This document shows positions 7,745 through 17,100 of a DNA stretch of 23,045 nucleotides, in pieces. A program made the translations under genes and the position numbers. A model generated the notes under the pieces. It worked only from the letters and a program-made list of their open reading frames with translations, was not told where the DNA came from and made no database searches. The first letter of the stretch is position 1; each line of letters starts with the position of its first letter. Source of the stretch: Bacteroidia bacterium (GTDB lineage: Bacteria; Bacteroidota; Bacteroidia; Bacteroidales; Paludibacteraceae); the NCBI GenBank assembly GCA_021152555.1, contig JAGKVE010000031.1, positions 1-23,045 of the forward strand. The letters are read 5' to 3'.

Positions 7745-10700
7745 TTATGCGGTTTGTTCGTCCGGGATGGTATCCTCCGGAATCAGGTTGATGTCGTATT
7801 GCTCAACCAGTTTGTCGTAGTCGAAACAATAAGAGAGTTCCGTGCTGGACTTTTGAATATTACGAGTGTTACCTCGTTCGTCCGTTTTGGTTTCATACTG
7901 TTGCACTCCTTGGATGATATCCTTATAGCGCACAATCTTCTTTCCGAGATAGGCAGGACTGTTCTCCAGATAGTACTCCAGTGAGTTCTTTGGCAGCAGC
8001 GGTTCGCCGGTACGATGTCCGTGCAGGGTATATAGTTGAGCGGTTTGCTTGATCTTTAGATACAGCACTCGTTTAGGTTGCTCGAAGCGACATAACTCAC
8101 GATCACGGGTGTTGAGTTCAGAGACATACTCAACGCGGTAATCGCCTTCGTACGCAAGGTCACCTGTTCCGCGAAGGTAGCTGACGGTGTCCCAATAGGT
8201 AGCCAACTCGTTGTTCTTCTTGGTCTGCCGGTTTTGGTGGAGCGCGCCGTCAATGACTACGCGCAGCAGGTCTTGGTACGTGAATGGCAAATCGAGTGAC
8301 GAACGAAGTGCATAGCAGGCCGCGAGAGGTACAACCCAGTTCCGCAGGATACGGTCTTCTACCGGCGAGTTCTGCAGCGCATCACGGAGATCATCAAAAG
8401 CACGATTATACGCTTCACGAAAGTTGGACTCAAACTGCGGACGATGACGCAGGATCTCCAGCGTCAAGTGCGTGCAACCCAACTTGCGGAGATTGACCAA
8501 CTGTTGAAAGCGTTCCTTAGCATCATTGGAGAACTCGGACTTCGGGAAGCTGAGGAAGATAAAGCGTGAGAACAAGGCGATGTCGGCTGTAGCCATCTCC
8601 TGACCGGTGATGATAATACCGGAGTTAACCTTGGTTACTTCACGTTTCTTATCCTTATCCATATTCATACGGTTACGCCCGGTGCCATCCCAGAGACCTT
8701 TGAGGAACTCACGTTTGTCAAGGTCGATGCCGTTCTTGAACTCATCCAGATGAACAAGCGCATTGGCACATTGCGCGACAGCGTCTGCCAATGCAGGAAG
8801 AGTAGAGTTCTGGATGTTCGGAGGCGTGTTCTCGCAGATAAAGAACGACATGAGACTGTGACCGAGTTCGGACTTACCCGAACCTTTCGGACCGAAGATA
8901 TTCAGCATCGGGAAGAACTTGGTCTGCGTCACGATGATATCACGGAAGAGAGTAGCCAATAAGAACGAGAAGGCGATCATGGCATTGTCGCCAAAGACCG
9001 ATATCAATTGCTCTACGTATCGGCGAAGCGAAACGGCGCCGGTGTTCCGATGGACGAAGCTGCGTTCAAACTGATACAACTGGGTATCGTGCTTGTAGAT
9101 GGTGGACAATGCGGGTAAGTACTGGTTGCCGAGTTCGGGCAGCCGGACGATGCCGTATTCGTCCACCGGGTACCACGTACCATTAGCAAGCACGCCATTA
9201 CCGAACGCATAGAATCCTGCAGATTGCCAGCCGAGTTGGTCGATACGGGTGGCGGTCTCGGTGTTTTCGTAGAGATACATCTTTAGTTGTGTCAACCGTG
9301 CAGCAGATGCCGTCCAGAGGTAGTTGCCGAGGCCTTCGATACGTTGAGAGAACTTCTGCATGCTTGTGAGATCTTCCTGCTTGAGTTCGATGATTTCCTT
9401 CTGACCGCGCATGTTGGTCAATTCGAAGATACGCACAGCGTTGATGGAGTCACGGATATGGAAGAGTGGACGGAGGACGAAGTTCGACCACGAGAACATC
9501 TTACCATCTGCGCCCAGCGAAACGTAATGGTTATCCACTTGCTGGAAACCATAGCGCTCCAAAAGATCTTGATTGGATGGCGTAGAAGTATCACGCAACT
9601 GCGCCTCCGTCTTACGTTGTACGGCGGCACGAACGGCTTTGTTCCAAGTGCTGCGTCCCGGTACAAGCTTGATGAGTTTGTCGATGTACAGGTTACGTTC
9701 GTGTTCTTGGTCGCAAAGTGCTACGACATTGGCAATATCGTCAATAATGGAGATACTAACCTCTGCATCACCTGCGTCCGTGATGCGCTTGTCTGCGTAC
9801 CAGATGACGAAATCTTCTTCGGGTAACTCGTTGAAGATACGCTCGTTCTTGCAATACGAATCGGGATCATTCTTCTGACCATCGGCGCCCAATGGTATCT
9901 CACGGACAACCACTTTGAAACCTGCGGCCATCGCGTTACGACCGGTCATCATCACTTTCTTGATACCCGTGCCGTAATGCTCGGAGATATTGTGCCGATC
10001 GGCGTCCGGCAGGAAGCACAAAGTGGTAGCGTAGCGTTTGAGAAGGTCGAGTTGTTGACTTGTCCAATCAGAACCAAGCGAAGCCACCGCATTGTCGATG
10101 CCGATAGATTGCAGACGAAGGACGTCCGGCGCTCCTTCGACCAGATAGAAACGACCTTCTTTGGCGGCTGCAGGCCATGCTTGCTCAATGCCGAAGATGG
10201 AATTGCTTTTCTGATAGAGCACGTTATTGGACGTGTTGAGATACTTGGGTGTGTTCTCATCGTTCGACATCGTACGCGCGGTATATCCAATAATACGATT
10301 GTATTTGTTCCGGATAGGAATCATGATACGACCACGGAAGAAGTCGAATTCCTGATGCGTTTTGTCCGAGTGTTTAAGCAGCCCCATCGACTGGAGTAAG
10401 GGTAAAGAAAGTGCTTCCTTTTGTGCGTATTTCTGCAAGCCTTCCCAAGCATCATAGGCATAGCCTATACCGCTTTCTTCAACGAGGTCGATACCCCAAC
10501 GTTCGGAGGCGTATTCATAAGCAGCACGAGCTTCTTCGTCTTGGTTATGGATGTTCGCCGCGTAGTACTTCTGAACGACCTCGTAGGCAATCAACATGGA
10601 CTCGCGTTGTTTGTCCTGTTCTTGTTCTTCGGGAGTGCGTTCGCGGGTATCTTCCTCGACAGGGATGTTATGCTTCTTCGCAAGAAAACGAACGGCCTCG

Positions 10701-10942
10701 ATGAATGAAAACTTCTCCTTTTTCTCAATGAAGGAGATGGCGTCACCGCCTTCGCCGCACGCACCAAAGCAATGCCATGTGTTGCGCACCGGATCAATAT
10801 GGAAAGACGGCGTCTTTTCATTGTGCAACGGGCAGCAGCACTTGAACTTACGTCCGGACGATTGGAGCGTGGCATAATCAGAGACAACGTCTTTGATATT
10901 CACCTGCAATCGGACTAATTCTATTGTGCGATTTGATAGCAT
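7745..10942 (-). CDS. CHC2-TOPRIM primase fused to a P-loop helicase
   Basis: A 1065-residue replication protein that joins a DnaG-like primase to a helicase-type ATPase. The N-terminal zinc site is C37-P-L-H40 with C58 and C62 (CPLHNEKTPSFH then WHCFGACGEGGD). The spacing CFGAC has one more residue than classical DnaG and is seen in mobile-element primases. The TOPRIM domain spans about 264-320, with Glu269 in YLVEGAPD and the metal-binding pair D313-A-D315. The C-terminal ATPase has Walker A GPKGSGKS at 684-691 and Walker B ALVHLDEF at 728-735. Such proteins prime and unwind DNA for plasmid, phage or conjugative-element replication. It follows the 80-residue gene by 61 nt on the same strand and ends at a good terminator. 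Confidence 0.92.
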   Translation of the reverse strand: MLSNRTIELVRLQVNIKDVVSDYATLQSSGRKFKCCCPLHNEKTPSFHIDPVRNTWHCFGACGEGGDAISFIEKKEKFSFIEAVRFLAKKHNIPVEEDTRERTPEEQEQDKQRESMLIAYEVVQKYYAANIHNQDEEARAAYEYASERWGIDLVEESGIGYAYDAWEGLQKYAQKEALSLPLLQSMGLLKHSDKTHQEFDFFRGRIMIPIRNKYNRIIGYTARTMSNDENTPKYLNTSNNVLYQKSNSIFGIEQAWPAAAKEGRFYLVEGAPDVLRLQSIGIDNAVASLGSDWTSQQLDLLKRYATTLCFLPDADRHNISEHYGTGIKKVMMTGRNAMAAGFKVVVREIPLGADGQKNDPDSYCKNERIFNELPEEDFVIWYADKRITDAGDAEVSISIIDDIANVVALCDQEHERNLYIDKLIKLVPGRSTWNKAVRAAVQRKTEAQLRDTSTPSNQDLLERYGFQQVDNHYVSLGADGKMFSWSNFVLRPLFHIRDSINAVRIFELTNMRGQKEIIELKQEDLTSMQKFSQRIEGLGNYLWTASAARLTQLKMYLYENTETATRIDQLGWQSAGFYAFGNGVLANGTWYPVDEYGIVRLPELGNQYLPALSTIYKHDTQLYQFERSFVHRNTGAVSLRRYVEQLISVFGDNAMIAFSFLLATLFRDIIVTQTKFFPMLNIFGPKGSGKSELGHSLMSFFICENTPPNIQNSTLPALADAVAQCANALVHLDEFKNGIDLDKREFLKGLWDGTGRNRMNMDKDKKREVTKVNSGIIITGQEMATADIALFSRFIFLSFPKSEFSNDAKERFQQLVNLRKLGCTHLTLEILRHRPQFESNFREAYNRAFDDLRDALQNSPVEDRILRNWVVPLAACYALRSSLDLPFTYQDLLRVVIDGALHQNRQTKKNNELATYWDTVSYLRGTGDLAYEGDYRVEYVSELNTRDRELCRFEQPKRVLYLKIKQTAQLYTLHGHRTGEPLLPKNSLEYYLENSPAYLGKKIVRYKDIIQGVQQYETKTDERGNTRNIQKSSTELSYCFDYDKLVEQYDINLIPEDTIPDEQTA

Positions 10943-11003
10943 ATTAGTTTAGGATTTTTAGAGGGCAATAGAAAGTTGGAACGCGTCCAACTCTCTACAC
11001 GGA

Positions 11004-11246
11004 TTAAGAATTAAGGTGTTGCTTTGCATAGTACTTTTCTACGAAGCGCTGCTGAGCGCGATCTTCGTTGCGATAGTGGTTCAGGATTTGGTTGATAACC
11101 TCGTCCTCTAACTTGGTTACATTCGCATGCTCGCATTTGTAATAAAAGGTGGAATTGCTCCATCCAGTACGCTGCATGACTACACGTTTGAACTGGCGTC
11201 TCCGACTGCCGGTCAATTGAAGATAATAACGTTTAAAGGTTTTCAT
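11004..11246 (-). CDS. Small basic DNA-binding-like protein
   Basis: An 80-residue basic protein. Residues 20-50 (VVMQRTGWSNSTFYYKCEHA) look like a helix-turn-helix region of the type seen in small Bacteroidetes mobile-element proteins, but no family can be named firmly. It is the first gene of the leftward operon with the primase-helicase 61 nt downstream. Transcription probably starts near 11341 from the promoter at 11348-11378, giving a 5' leader of about 95 nt. A role in replication control or as a Cro-like partner of the divergent XRE regulator is possible but inferred. Confidence 0.65.
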   Translation of the reverse strand: MKTFKRYYLQLTGSRRRQFKRVVMQRTGWSNSTFYYKCEHANVTKLEDEVINQILNHYRNEDRAQQRFVEKYYAKQHLNS

Positions 11247-11311
11247 ATAGGTTGGTTTTTAGTTAATTTGGCTTAAAAATGCTAATTTTGCATAAAATTT
11301 GCGTATTATAT

Positions 11312-11342
11312 TTGCGTATTTGCAATTTTTGTTGTACTTTTG
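11312..11342 (+). promoter_or_regulatory. Rightward promoter of the XRE regulator gene
   Basis: TTG (11312-11314), exactly 20 bp, then TACTTTTG (11335-11342). The start would be near 11348, giving a 5' leader of about 120 nt that contains the second pair of operator repeats. It faces the leftward promoter and overlaps its transcribed part. Confidence 0.75.
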
Positions 11343-11347
11343 TGGTG

Positions 11348-11378
11348 CAAAATTAGTGCTTTTCGGTGACATACCCAA
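11348..11378 (-). promoter_or_regulatory. Leftward promoter of the small protein and primase-helicase operon
   Basis: On the minus strand TTG (11378-11376), exactly 20 bp, then TAATTTTG (11355-11348). The start would be near 11342. It faces the rightward promoter, so the two start regions overlap and would exclude each other. Confidence 0.7.
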
Positions 11379-11468
11379 CGAATTTAGCATTAAATGCGTA
11401 TTATTATAGCATTTTAGTAATTATAATACGCGGATGCGCACTATAATTACTTTTTGAAACAAAAACCT

Positions 11469-12050
11469 ATGTACGACGGAGATGCAATCAGGCTTTTATT
11501 AGCCAAACAGAAGAAGTCACAGCGAGACTTATCTATGGCTGTGACCGGTAAACCCAACAGTAGTTTGCATAACCTTTATAAGAATCCTACGGCCTCGACA
11601 ATAGAGAAGGTTGCAGACTTCTTTAATGTAACTATCGACTCCCTGTTTGTGCGTACGCGTCAACCGATTGATTACGCGACGGAGACAGATATGGAGAATG
11701 GCTATCTGAAGAAGCTAATCCAATATCAAGAGACCACCATCAATGCTTCGCAATTATTGGATGACGCCAACAAGTACATGCTGGAGCAGTTAAAGCATCG
11801 TGTGGCAGAACTGGAGAGCCGGTTGAAATATATTCAGAATCATCCGGAGGCTATTGGTGAGTTAGAGCCGCTACCAGAGTTCAACTTGATAGTTCCATAT
11901 ATGCAAAGTGTAGGGGAAACGCAAGTATATACCAACCTTACCGAGAAGCAGAAACGTGAGGCAAAGGCACGCGCCAAGATACATAAGAAGTATCAGAAGA
12001 AAATTCTTGAACCAAAAATCAAGAAAGATTTAGAGGATGCCGGACAATAA
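11469..12050 (+). CDS. XRE-type helix-turn-helix regulator with coiled-coil tail
   Basis: A 193-residue regulator. Residues 5-60 form an XRE/Cro-C1 helix-turn-helix (AIRLLLAKQKKSQRDLSMAV, then TASTIEKVADFFNVTIDSLF). The middle (about 75-125) is a predicted coiled coil (YLKKLIQYQETTINASQLLD and following), which suggests a dimer. The C-terminus is very basic (KREAKARAKIHKKYQKK). The ATG at 11469 is chosen over a TTG at 11454 in the same frame because the XRE domain starts right after it. The gene diverges from the primase operon across a region with repeated GCGTATTAT sites, so it probably represses one or both promoters like a lysogeny regulator. That role is inferred. Confidence 0.85.
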   Translation: MYDGDAIRLLLAKQKKSQRDLSMAVTGKPNSSLHNLYKNPTASTIEKVADFFNVTIDSLFVRTRQPIDYATETDMENGYLKKLIQYQETTINASQLLDDANKYMLEQLKHRVAELESRLKYIQNHPEAIGELEPLPEFNLIVPYMQSVGETQVYTNLTEKQKREAKARAKIHKKYQKKILEPKIKKDLEDAGQ

Positions 12051-12224
12051 CTCCTTTTAAAATACATATGTGCGCGCGGCGCTTATATGCGCGCGTGTGT
12101 GAATTTTGCGAACCTGGTAAAATGGTATTCAAACCATTAGGATACTTTCGATAATAAAGAGAAGATGAAAAGTATACGAAAATTAACAAAATCGTGCTAA
12201 GTTTGCATTTTTATGCCCTAAAAT

Positions 12225-12255
12225 TTGCACATGTTAAATATTTTTTGTACCTTTG
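12225..12255 (+). promoter_or_regulatory. Promoter of an orphan transcript
   Basis: TTG (12225-12227), exactly 20 bp, then TACCTTTG (12248-12255). No clear gene follows. The next strong signal is the terminator at 12415-12446, so the predicted transcript is about 185 nt. Confidence 0.7.
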
Positions 12256-12260
12256 CAGTC

Positions 12261-12446
12261 GATTTGGATGGAAAGGAAATGACCCAAAATCTGCCCAAAC
12301 CGTCCTAACGTAAAATGATATTTGAAATTGCTAACTAACTGATTGATAGTCAGGGAGAAAAATGAGGCTTCGACTCAGATTTCGTGTGAGTTCGAGTCTC
12401 ATCCTGCGCACTCTGAGACATCTTCTTCGGAAGGTGTCTCTTTTTT
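12261..12446 (+). ncRNA. Possible non-coding transcript or broken tRNA locus
   Basis: A good promoter and a good terminator enclose about 185 nt without a convincing gene. The 3' half contains an imperfect inverted repeat (arms about 12362-12377 and 12387-12402). Its second arm overlaps a tRNA T-arm-like sequence: stem GTGAG/CTCAT around loop TTCGAGT (12386-12402), followed by CCTGCGCA. No matching 5' acceptor strand (GCGCAGG) is present upstream, so a complete tRNA cannot be built. It may be a small RNA, or the 3' part of a tRNA used as an integration site and then separated from its 5' part. Confidence 0.35.
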
Positions 12447-12599
12447 ATTTTCGTAACTTATTGAAAATCTGTCAAGTAAGTCAAAAAACTTATTGCGATT
12501 CTCGGTTCGATAATTGCGTTTTATCCTATCCCATAAAATTCCGTTAGGAAATACCAATTCTTGGATTTTCTTCTTAGTATCTACATCCCCTTGTTTGTA
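12399..12599 (-). pseudogene. C-terminal remnant of a serine recombinase
   Basis: On the minus strand a frame encodes DVDTKKKIQELVFPNGILWD, then RIKRNYRTENRNKFFDLLDR and about 20 more residues to a stop at 12399. This resembles the extreme C-terminus of large serine recombinases of Bacteroidetes, which end in a motif like KKIQxLxFPxGIxWD followed by YRTxxxNxxF. The catalytic and zinc-ribbon parts are absent, so about 450 residues are missing. The similarity starts near 12595, which marks the break. The 3' end overlaps the terminator and T-arm-like sequence, the usual position of an integrase beside its attachment site. The family call is from memory of the motif. Confidence 0.55.
12415..12446 (+). 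terminator. Strong rho-independent terminator
   Basis: An 11-bp stem (12415-12425 with 12430-12440, one G-T pair) closes a TTCG tetraloop and is followed by six T. It ends the orphan rightward transcript. Confidence 0.85.
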
Positions 12600-12754
12600 A
12601 ACAACAGTGACGATAACTATTCCCATAACACCTATACCGCGGAACAATGGGAAGTCCGCGAGGGGTATGCGATCTCCATGATTACGAAGGATGTGGACAA
12701 ACCTTTCGACTTTTTTGATAAATGCAAGTTTTTTTTAAAAAAGGAACGTTTAAT

Positions 12755-12785
12755 TTGGTCAATTCAAAAAAAAGCAGTACTTTTG
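12755..12785 (+). promoter_or_regulatory. Promoter of the DUF4143-type ATPase gene
   Basis: TTG (12755-12757), exactly 20 bp, then TACTTTTG (12778-12785). The block from AATTTGGTCA to AGCAGTACTTTTGC is almost the same as the block before cas9. Confidence 0.8.
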
Positions 12786-12828
12786 CACTCGTTAAAAGTG
12801 TGTATTGCCACAAAAATATCGAATAAAC

Positions 12829-14079
12829 ATGGAAATAAAGAGAGATTTTTATCTTCAAGAACTGCTACAAAGCCGTCATAACGGCATGATAAAAGTGATT
12901 ACCGGTTTACGTCGTTCCGGAAAGTCCTATCTGCTGTTCAACCTTTTTGCTGATGCTTTAGTTCACGAAGGTGTTGCTGATAATCATATCATCAAAATCA
13001 ACTTGGAGGATAGACGTAATAGTGAACTACGCGATCCGGACAATCTCCTACATCACATTGACTCGTTGTTAGTGGATGACCAAATGTATTATATCTTATT
13101 GGATGAAGTACAAATGGTTCGTGAGTTTGAAGATGTGCTCAATAGTTATTTGTCGGTTAAGAATGCGGATGTCTATGTAACGGGCTCCAACGCTAAATTC
13201 CTGTCGAAAGATATTATCACGGAGTTTCGTGGTCGAGGATGGGGAGTCCATGTGCATCCCTTGAGTTTCGAAGAGTACATGTCTGTTCATTCGAGTTCTG
13301 ATATGACGCGTGCTTTAATGGATTATATGCAGTATGGTGGTCTGCCAAAGGTGGCACTTATGCAAGACGAGAATGAGAAGAAAACATATCTTCAAGATTT
13401 ACTTCTTCATACCTATCTGCGAGATATTAAGGAACGTAATGGTATTCTGTTGGACTCCGATTTGGATGAATTGATAGATGTAATCGCGAGCAACATCGGT
13501 AGTCTAACTAATCCTTTGAAGATTCACAACACGTTCAAGTCTGTTAAGCAGAGCCGTATAACTCAAGATACTATCAAGAAATATCTCGATTATATGCAGG
13601 ATGCTTTCTTAATAGAGAAGGCTGTTCGTTATGATATCAAAGGACGCAAGTATATAGACACTCCTGCGAAATACTATTTTGAGGACTTAGGTTTGCGCAA
13701 TGCACGTTTGAATTTCCGTCAAATAGAACAAACCCATCTTATGGAGAACCTGATATACAACGAGTTGCGACTACGCGGTTACTCCGTTGATGTAGGACAA
13801 GTTACTATGTATATAAGGAATGAAGAAGGCAAGACGGAGCGTAAACAATTGGAAGTGGATTTTGTGTGCAACAAAGGATATGATCGAGTGTACATCCAAT
13901 CAGCCCTGAATTTGGATGGGGACAGCAAAGAAGAGCAAGAATTAGCTTCACTCAAACATATTAACGACAATTTCCAAAAGGTTGTTATCGTTGGCGGTAT
14001 GCAGCCTACCTATCGTAACAATGACGGGATTTTAGTTCTCAATATTTTTGATTTCTTGCAGAATAAAGTAACTATCTAA
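12829..14079 (+). CDS. AAA ATPase of the AAA_14/DUF4143 family
   Basis: A 416-residue ATPase. The N-terminal AAA_14 domain has Walker A GLRRSGKS at 26-33 and Walker B YILLDEVQ at 88-95. The C-terminal DUF4143 domain follows, with the segment LMENLIYNELRLRGYSVDVG and then LEVDFVCNKGYDRVYIQSAL, which has the outline of a PD-(D/E)xK nuclease fold. The family is widespread in bacteria and its function is poorly known. The ATG at 12829 is preferred to the in-frame TTG at 12805, because the domain starts there and the promoter start point would be near 12791. The gene ends 87 nt before cas9, and both have near-identical promoters, so they may be expressed together. Whether it takes part in CRISPR immunity is unknown. 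Confidence 0.88.
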   Translation: MEIKRDFYLQELLQSRHNGMIKVITGLRRSGKSYLLFNLFADALVHEGVADNHIIKINLEDRRNSELRDPDNLLHHIDSLLVDDQMYYILLDEVQMVREFEDVLNSYLSVKNADVYVTGSNAKFLSKDIITEFRGRGWGVHVHPLSFEEYMSVHSSSDMTRALMDYMQYGGLPKVALMQDENEKKTYLQDLLLHTYLRDIKERNGILLDSDLDELIDVIASNIGSLTNPLKIHNTFKSVKQSRITQDTIKKYLDYMQDAFLIEKAVRYDIKGRKYIDTPAKYYFEDLGLRNARLNFRQIEQTHLMENLIYNELRLRGYSVDVGQVTMYIRNEEGKTERKQLEVDFVCNKGYDRVYIQSALNLDGDSKEEQELASLKHINDNFQKVVIVGGMQPTYRNNDGILVLNIFDFLQNKVTI

Positions 14080-14108
14080 AATTTAGAATTATTTTGTTAC
14101 GAAAAAAT

Positions 14109-14139
14109 TTGGTCATGTTGAAAAAAAGCAGTACTTTTG
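14109..14139 (+). promoter_or_regulatory. Promoter of cas9
   Basis: TTG (14109-14111), exactly 20 bp, then TACTTTTG (14132-14139). The start would be near 14145, about 22 nt before the cas9 ATG. It probably drives cas9, cas1, the HUH gene and perhaps the array. Confidence 0.85.
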
Positions 14140-14166
14140 CGCGAGTTTTAGAATACAAAACGAACC

Positions 14167-17100
14167 ATGAAAAAGAAAATTCTCGGTTTAGATTTAGGTG
14201 TCGGCTCAATTGGATGGGCCTTGATTGAAACGGAAGACAACCAACCTAAAAAGATTTTAGGTATGGGTAGCCGCATTGTGCCTATCAGTAAGGATGATAA
14301 CGACCAATTTTCCAAAGGACAAGCAATCACCAAGAATGCAGACCGCACCCAGCGTCGCACGGCTCGTAAGGGTTATAACCGCTATCAAATGCGCAGGGCA
14401 TTGCTGACACAAGTCTTGCGCGACAAGAACATGTTGCCAGAGCGACTGGATGAGAATGTCATTGATTTATGGAAACAACGTAGCGATGCGGCTACTGAAG
14501 GGCATCAACTGACGTTATCACAAATAGGTCGTGTACTATATCATATAAACCAGAAACGCGGTTACAAACATAGCAAAGCGGACGATAACGGAGATAGCAA
14601 ACAGACCAAATATGTAGAGGAAGTAAACAAACGCTACAAAGAGATACAGGAGGCTCATCAAACAATCGGGCAACATTTTTATTTAGAGTTGCTGCGCAGT
14701 AAAATTGAGCGTGCTAATGGTCCTTATTATACATATCGCATCAAAGACAAGGTTTTTCCGCGTGCAGCGTATATCGCTGAGTTTGACCAGATAATGACGG
14801 TTCAGCGTGTATATTATCCAGAGATTCTTACGGATGAGTTAATTGACACACTGCGTAACCGGATTATCTTCTATCAGCGTCCGTTGAAATCTTGCAAGCA
14901 TTTAGTTAGTCTTTGCGAGTTTGAGGTACGTCCATATAAGACCAAAGAAGGTAAGATAGTTTATGGCGGACCTAAATGTGCACCGCGAACTTCGCCTTTA
15001 GCGCAACTATGTGCAATGTGGGAAACGGCGAATAATATCACTCTGACTAATCGGAACAATGAGAAATACGACTTCACATTAGAGCAACGCAAACAAATCG
15101 TTGATTTCCTTTGTCACAACAAGGAACTGAAAGTCTCGCATTTGCAGAAGATACTGGGTATCGGAAGAAATGATGGATGGTATGGCGGAAAGGCTATCGG
15201 AAAGGGTATAAAAGGCAATGCCACTCTCAACCAATTACGCGAGGCTTTGCAAGGCAAATATGACCAGTGGTTGGAAATGCCGATTAAGCATATTGATGTA
15301 GTGGATGCAACAACCGGCGAGGTATTTTGGGCGGTTAGTCCGGAGATAGAGGAAACGCCGCTGTTCCGCTTATGGCACGCTGTATATTCTCTGCAAAATT
15401 CCGAAGAACTGGCAAAAACACTTCGTGAGAAATTCCAAATAACAGACGAATCGGTTATTGAGGCATTGTGCAAGATAGATTTTATCAAACCGGGCTATGC
15501 CAACAAATCACATAAGTTCATCCGTCGCTTGCTGCCGTATTTGATGGATGGAATGATGTATAGCGAAGCTTGTGAGCGCATTAATATCAACCATTCCAAC
15601 AGTATGACGCGTGAAGAACGCGAGCAACGCCCATTGAGCGCCCGCCTCCAACTGCTGCAAAAGAACCAACTGCGTCAACCGGTGGTCGAGAAAGTGCTGA
15701 ACCAGATGATTAATATCGTCAACTCTCTCAAAGACCAATACGGTGAGATTGACGAGGCACGCGTGGAATTGGCGCGCGAGCTGAAACAAAGCCGTGACGA
15801 GCGTGAGAGTGCCTATAAGTCGATGGGACAAAATGAAAGACGCAACAAAGAGATTGCAGACAAAATAGCCGAGTTTGGTATCCGTCCCTCACGTTCGCGC
15901 ATACAGAAATATAAGATGTGGGAAGAAAGCATGCATCAATGTTTCTACTGCGGCAAAACCATAGATTTGGCCGAGTTCCTCAATGGAGCGGATGTAGAAA
16001 TCGAGCATATTATCCCGCGCAGTATTTTGTTTGATGACAGTTTCAGTAATAAAGTGTGTGCATGTCGTCGTTGCAATCAAGAGAAAGGCAACCAAACGGC
16101 AATGGAATATATGGAATCCAAGCCGGCTGGAGATCTTGAAGCATACAAACGCCGAGTGGATGAGGCTTTTACAGCCAAACGTATCAGCAAAACCAAGCGT
16201 GACCATTTATTATGGCGCAAGGCGGATATTCCAACAGATTTCATAGAGCGACAGTTACGTCAGAGCCAATATATAGCAGTTAAAGCAGTTGAAGTATTAC
16301 AAGATGGTATCCGCCAAGTATGGACAAGCGGCGGTAGTGTTACTGATTTCTTGCGCCACCAATGGGGATATGACGAGATTTTGCACACCCTCAATCTGCC
16401 ACGCTATCGACAGGTAGAGGGATTGACAGAGTTCGTAGATTATGAACATGCCGGACAGAAACATACCGAGGAGCGTATTAAAAATTGGACAAAGCGTATT
16501 GACCATCGCCATCATGCAATTGATGCACTAACGGTTGCTTTGACACAGCAGGGATATATTCAGCGTTTGAATACTCTGGAGGCTTCGCATGATTTTATGG
16601 AAAAGCAAGTCAAAGAGGCAGGAACACATTACAACGAGAAGAAATCCATCTTGGAGAAGTGGATTAACGAGCAACCACATTTCTCGGTAGAAGAAGTAAC
16701 CAATGCAGTAGATGGCATCCTTGTTTCCTTCCGTGCCGGCAAACGTGTTACCACGCCTGCGCGCCGCGCAATATATAAAGGAGGCAAACGTGTTATTGTA
16801 CAGCGAGGGATAGAAGTACCGCGCGGAGCATTGACGGAAGAAACAATCTATGGCAAATTAGGCGATAAGTTTACGGTTAAATATCCGCTTGATCATCCTT
16901 CCATGAAGCCGGAGAATATCGTAGATTCTACAATCCGCGCACTTGTGCAGAAACGTGTCGCTGAACGAGGTAAAGAGGCATTCAAGGAGCCGATTTATTC
17001 TGCGGAAGGCATGGAGATAAAGAGTGTTCGCTGCTATGCAAATGTTACGAATAATAGTGTTGTGCCCATTAAGTATAATGGAGAAGGGCAACCCATTGGA

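Larger units (their letters stand above)
11301..11431. promoter_or_regulatory. Repeated GCGTATTAT operator sites around the divergent switch
   Basis: Copies of GCGTATTAT lie at 11301-11309 and 11396-11404, a shortened copy GCGTATT at 11314-11320, and a perfect inverted copy ATAATACGC at 11423-11431. The 11396 and 11423 copies form a 9-bp-arm inverted repeat. The sites flank both promoters of the divergent region, as expected for binding sites of the XRE regulator. Binding is inferred. Confidence 0.6.

Noticed and set aside
12384..12410. A complete tRNA gene
   Set aside because: Only the T-arm and the 3' acceptor strand can be formed; no 5' acceptor, D-arm or anticodon arm fits upstream.
12805..12828. 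A TTG start for the ATPase gene, adding eight residues
   Set aside because: The ATG at 12829 begins the conserved domain (MEIKRDFYLQ), which leaves a leader of about 38 nt after the promoter.
15187..15208. Similarity between spacer 10 (20278-20307) and part of cas9, suggesting self-targeting
   Set aside because: Only about 18 of 22 bases match and there are several scattered mismatches. Both sequences code for Lys- and Gly-rich peptides, so chance similarity is more likely.
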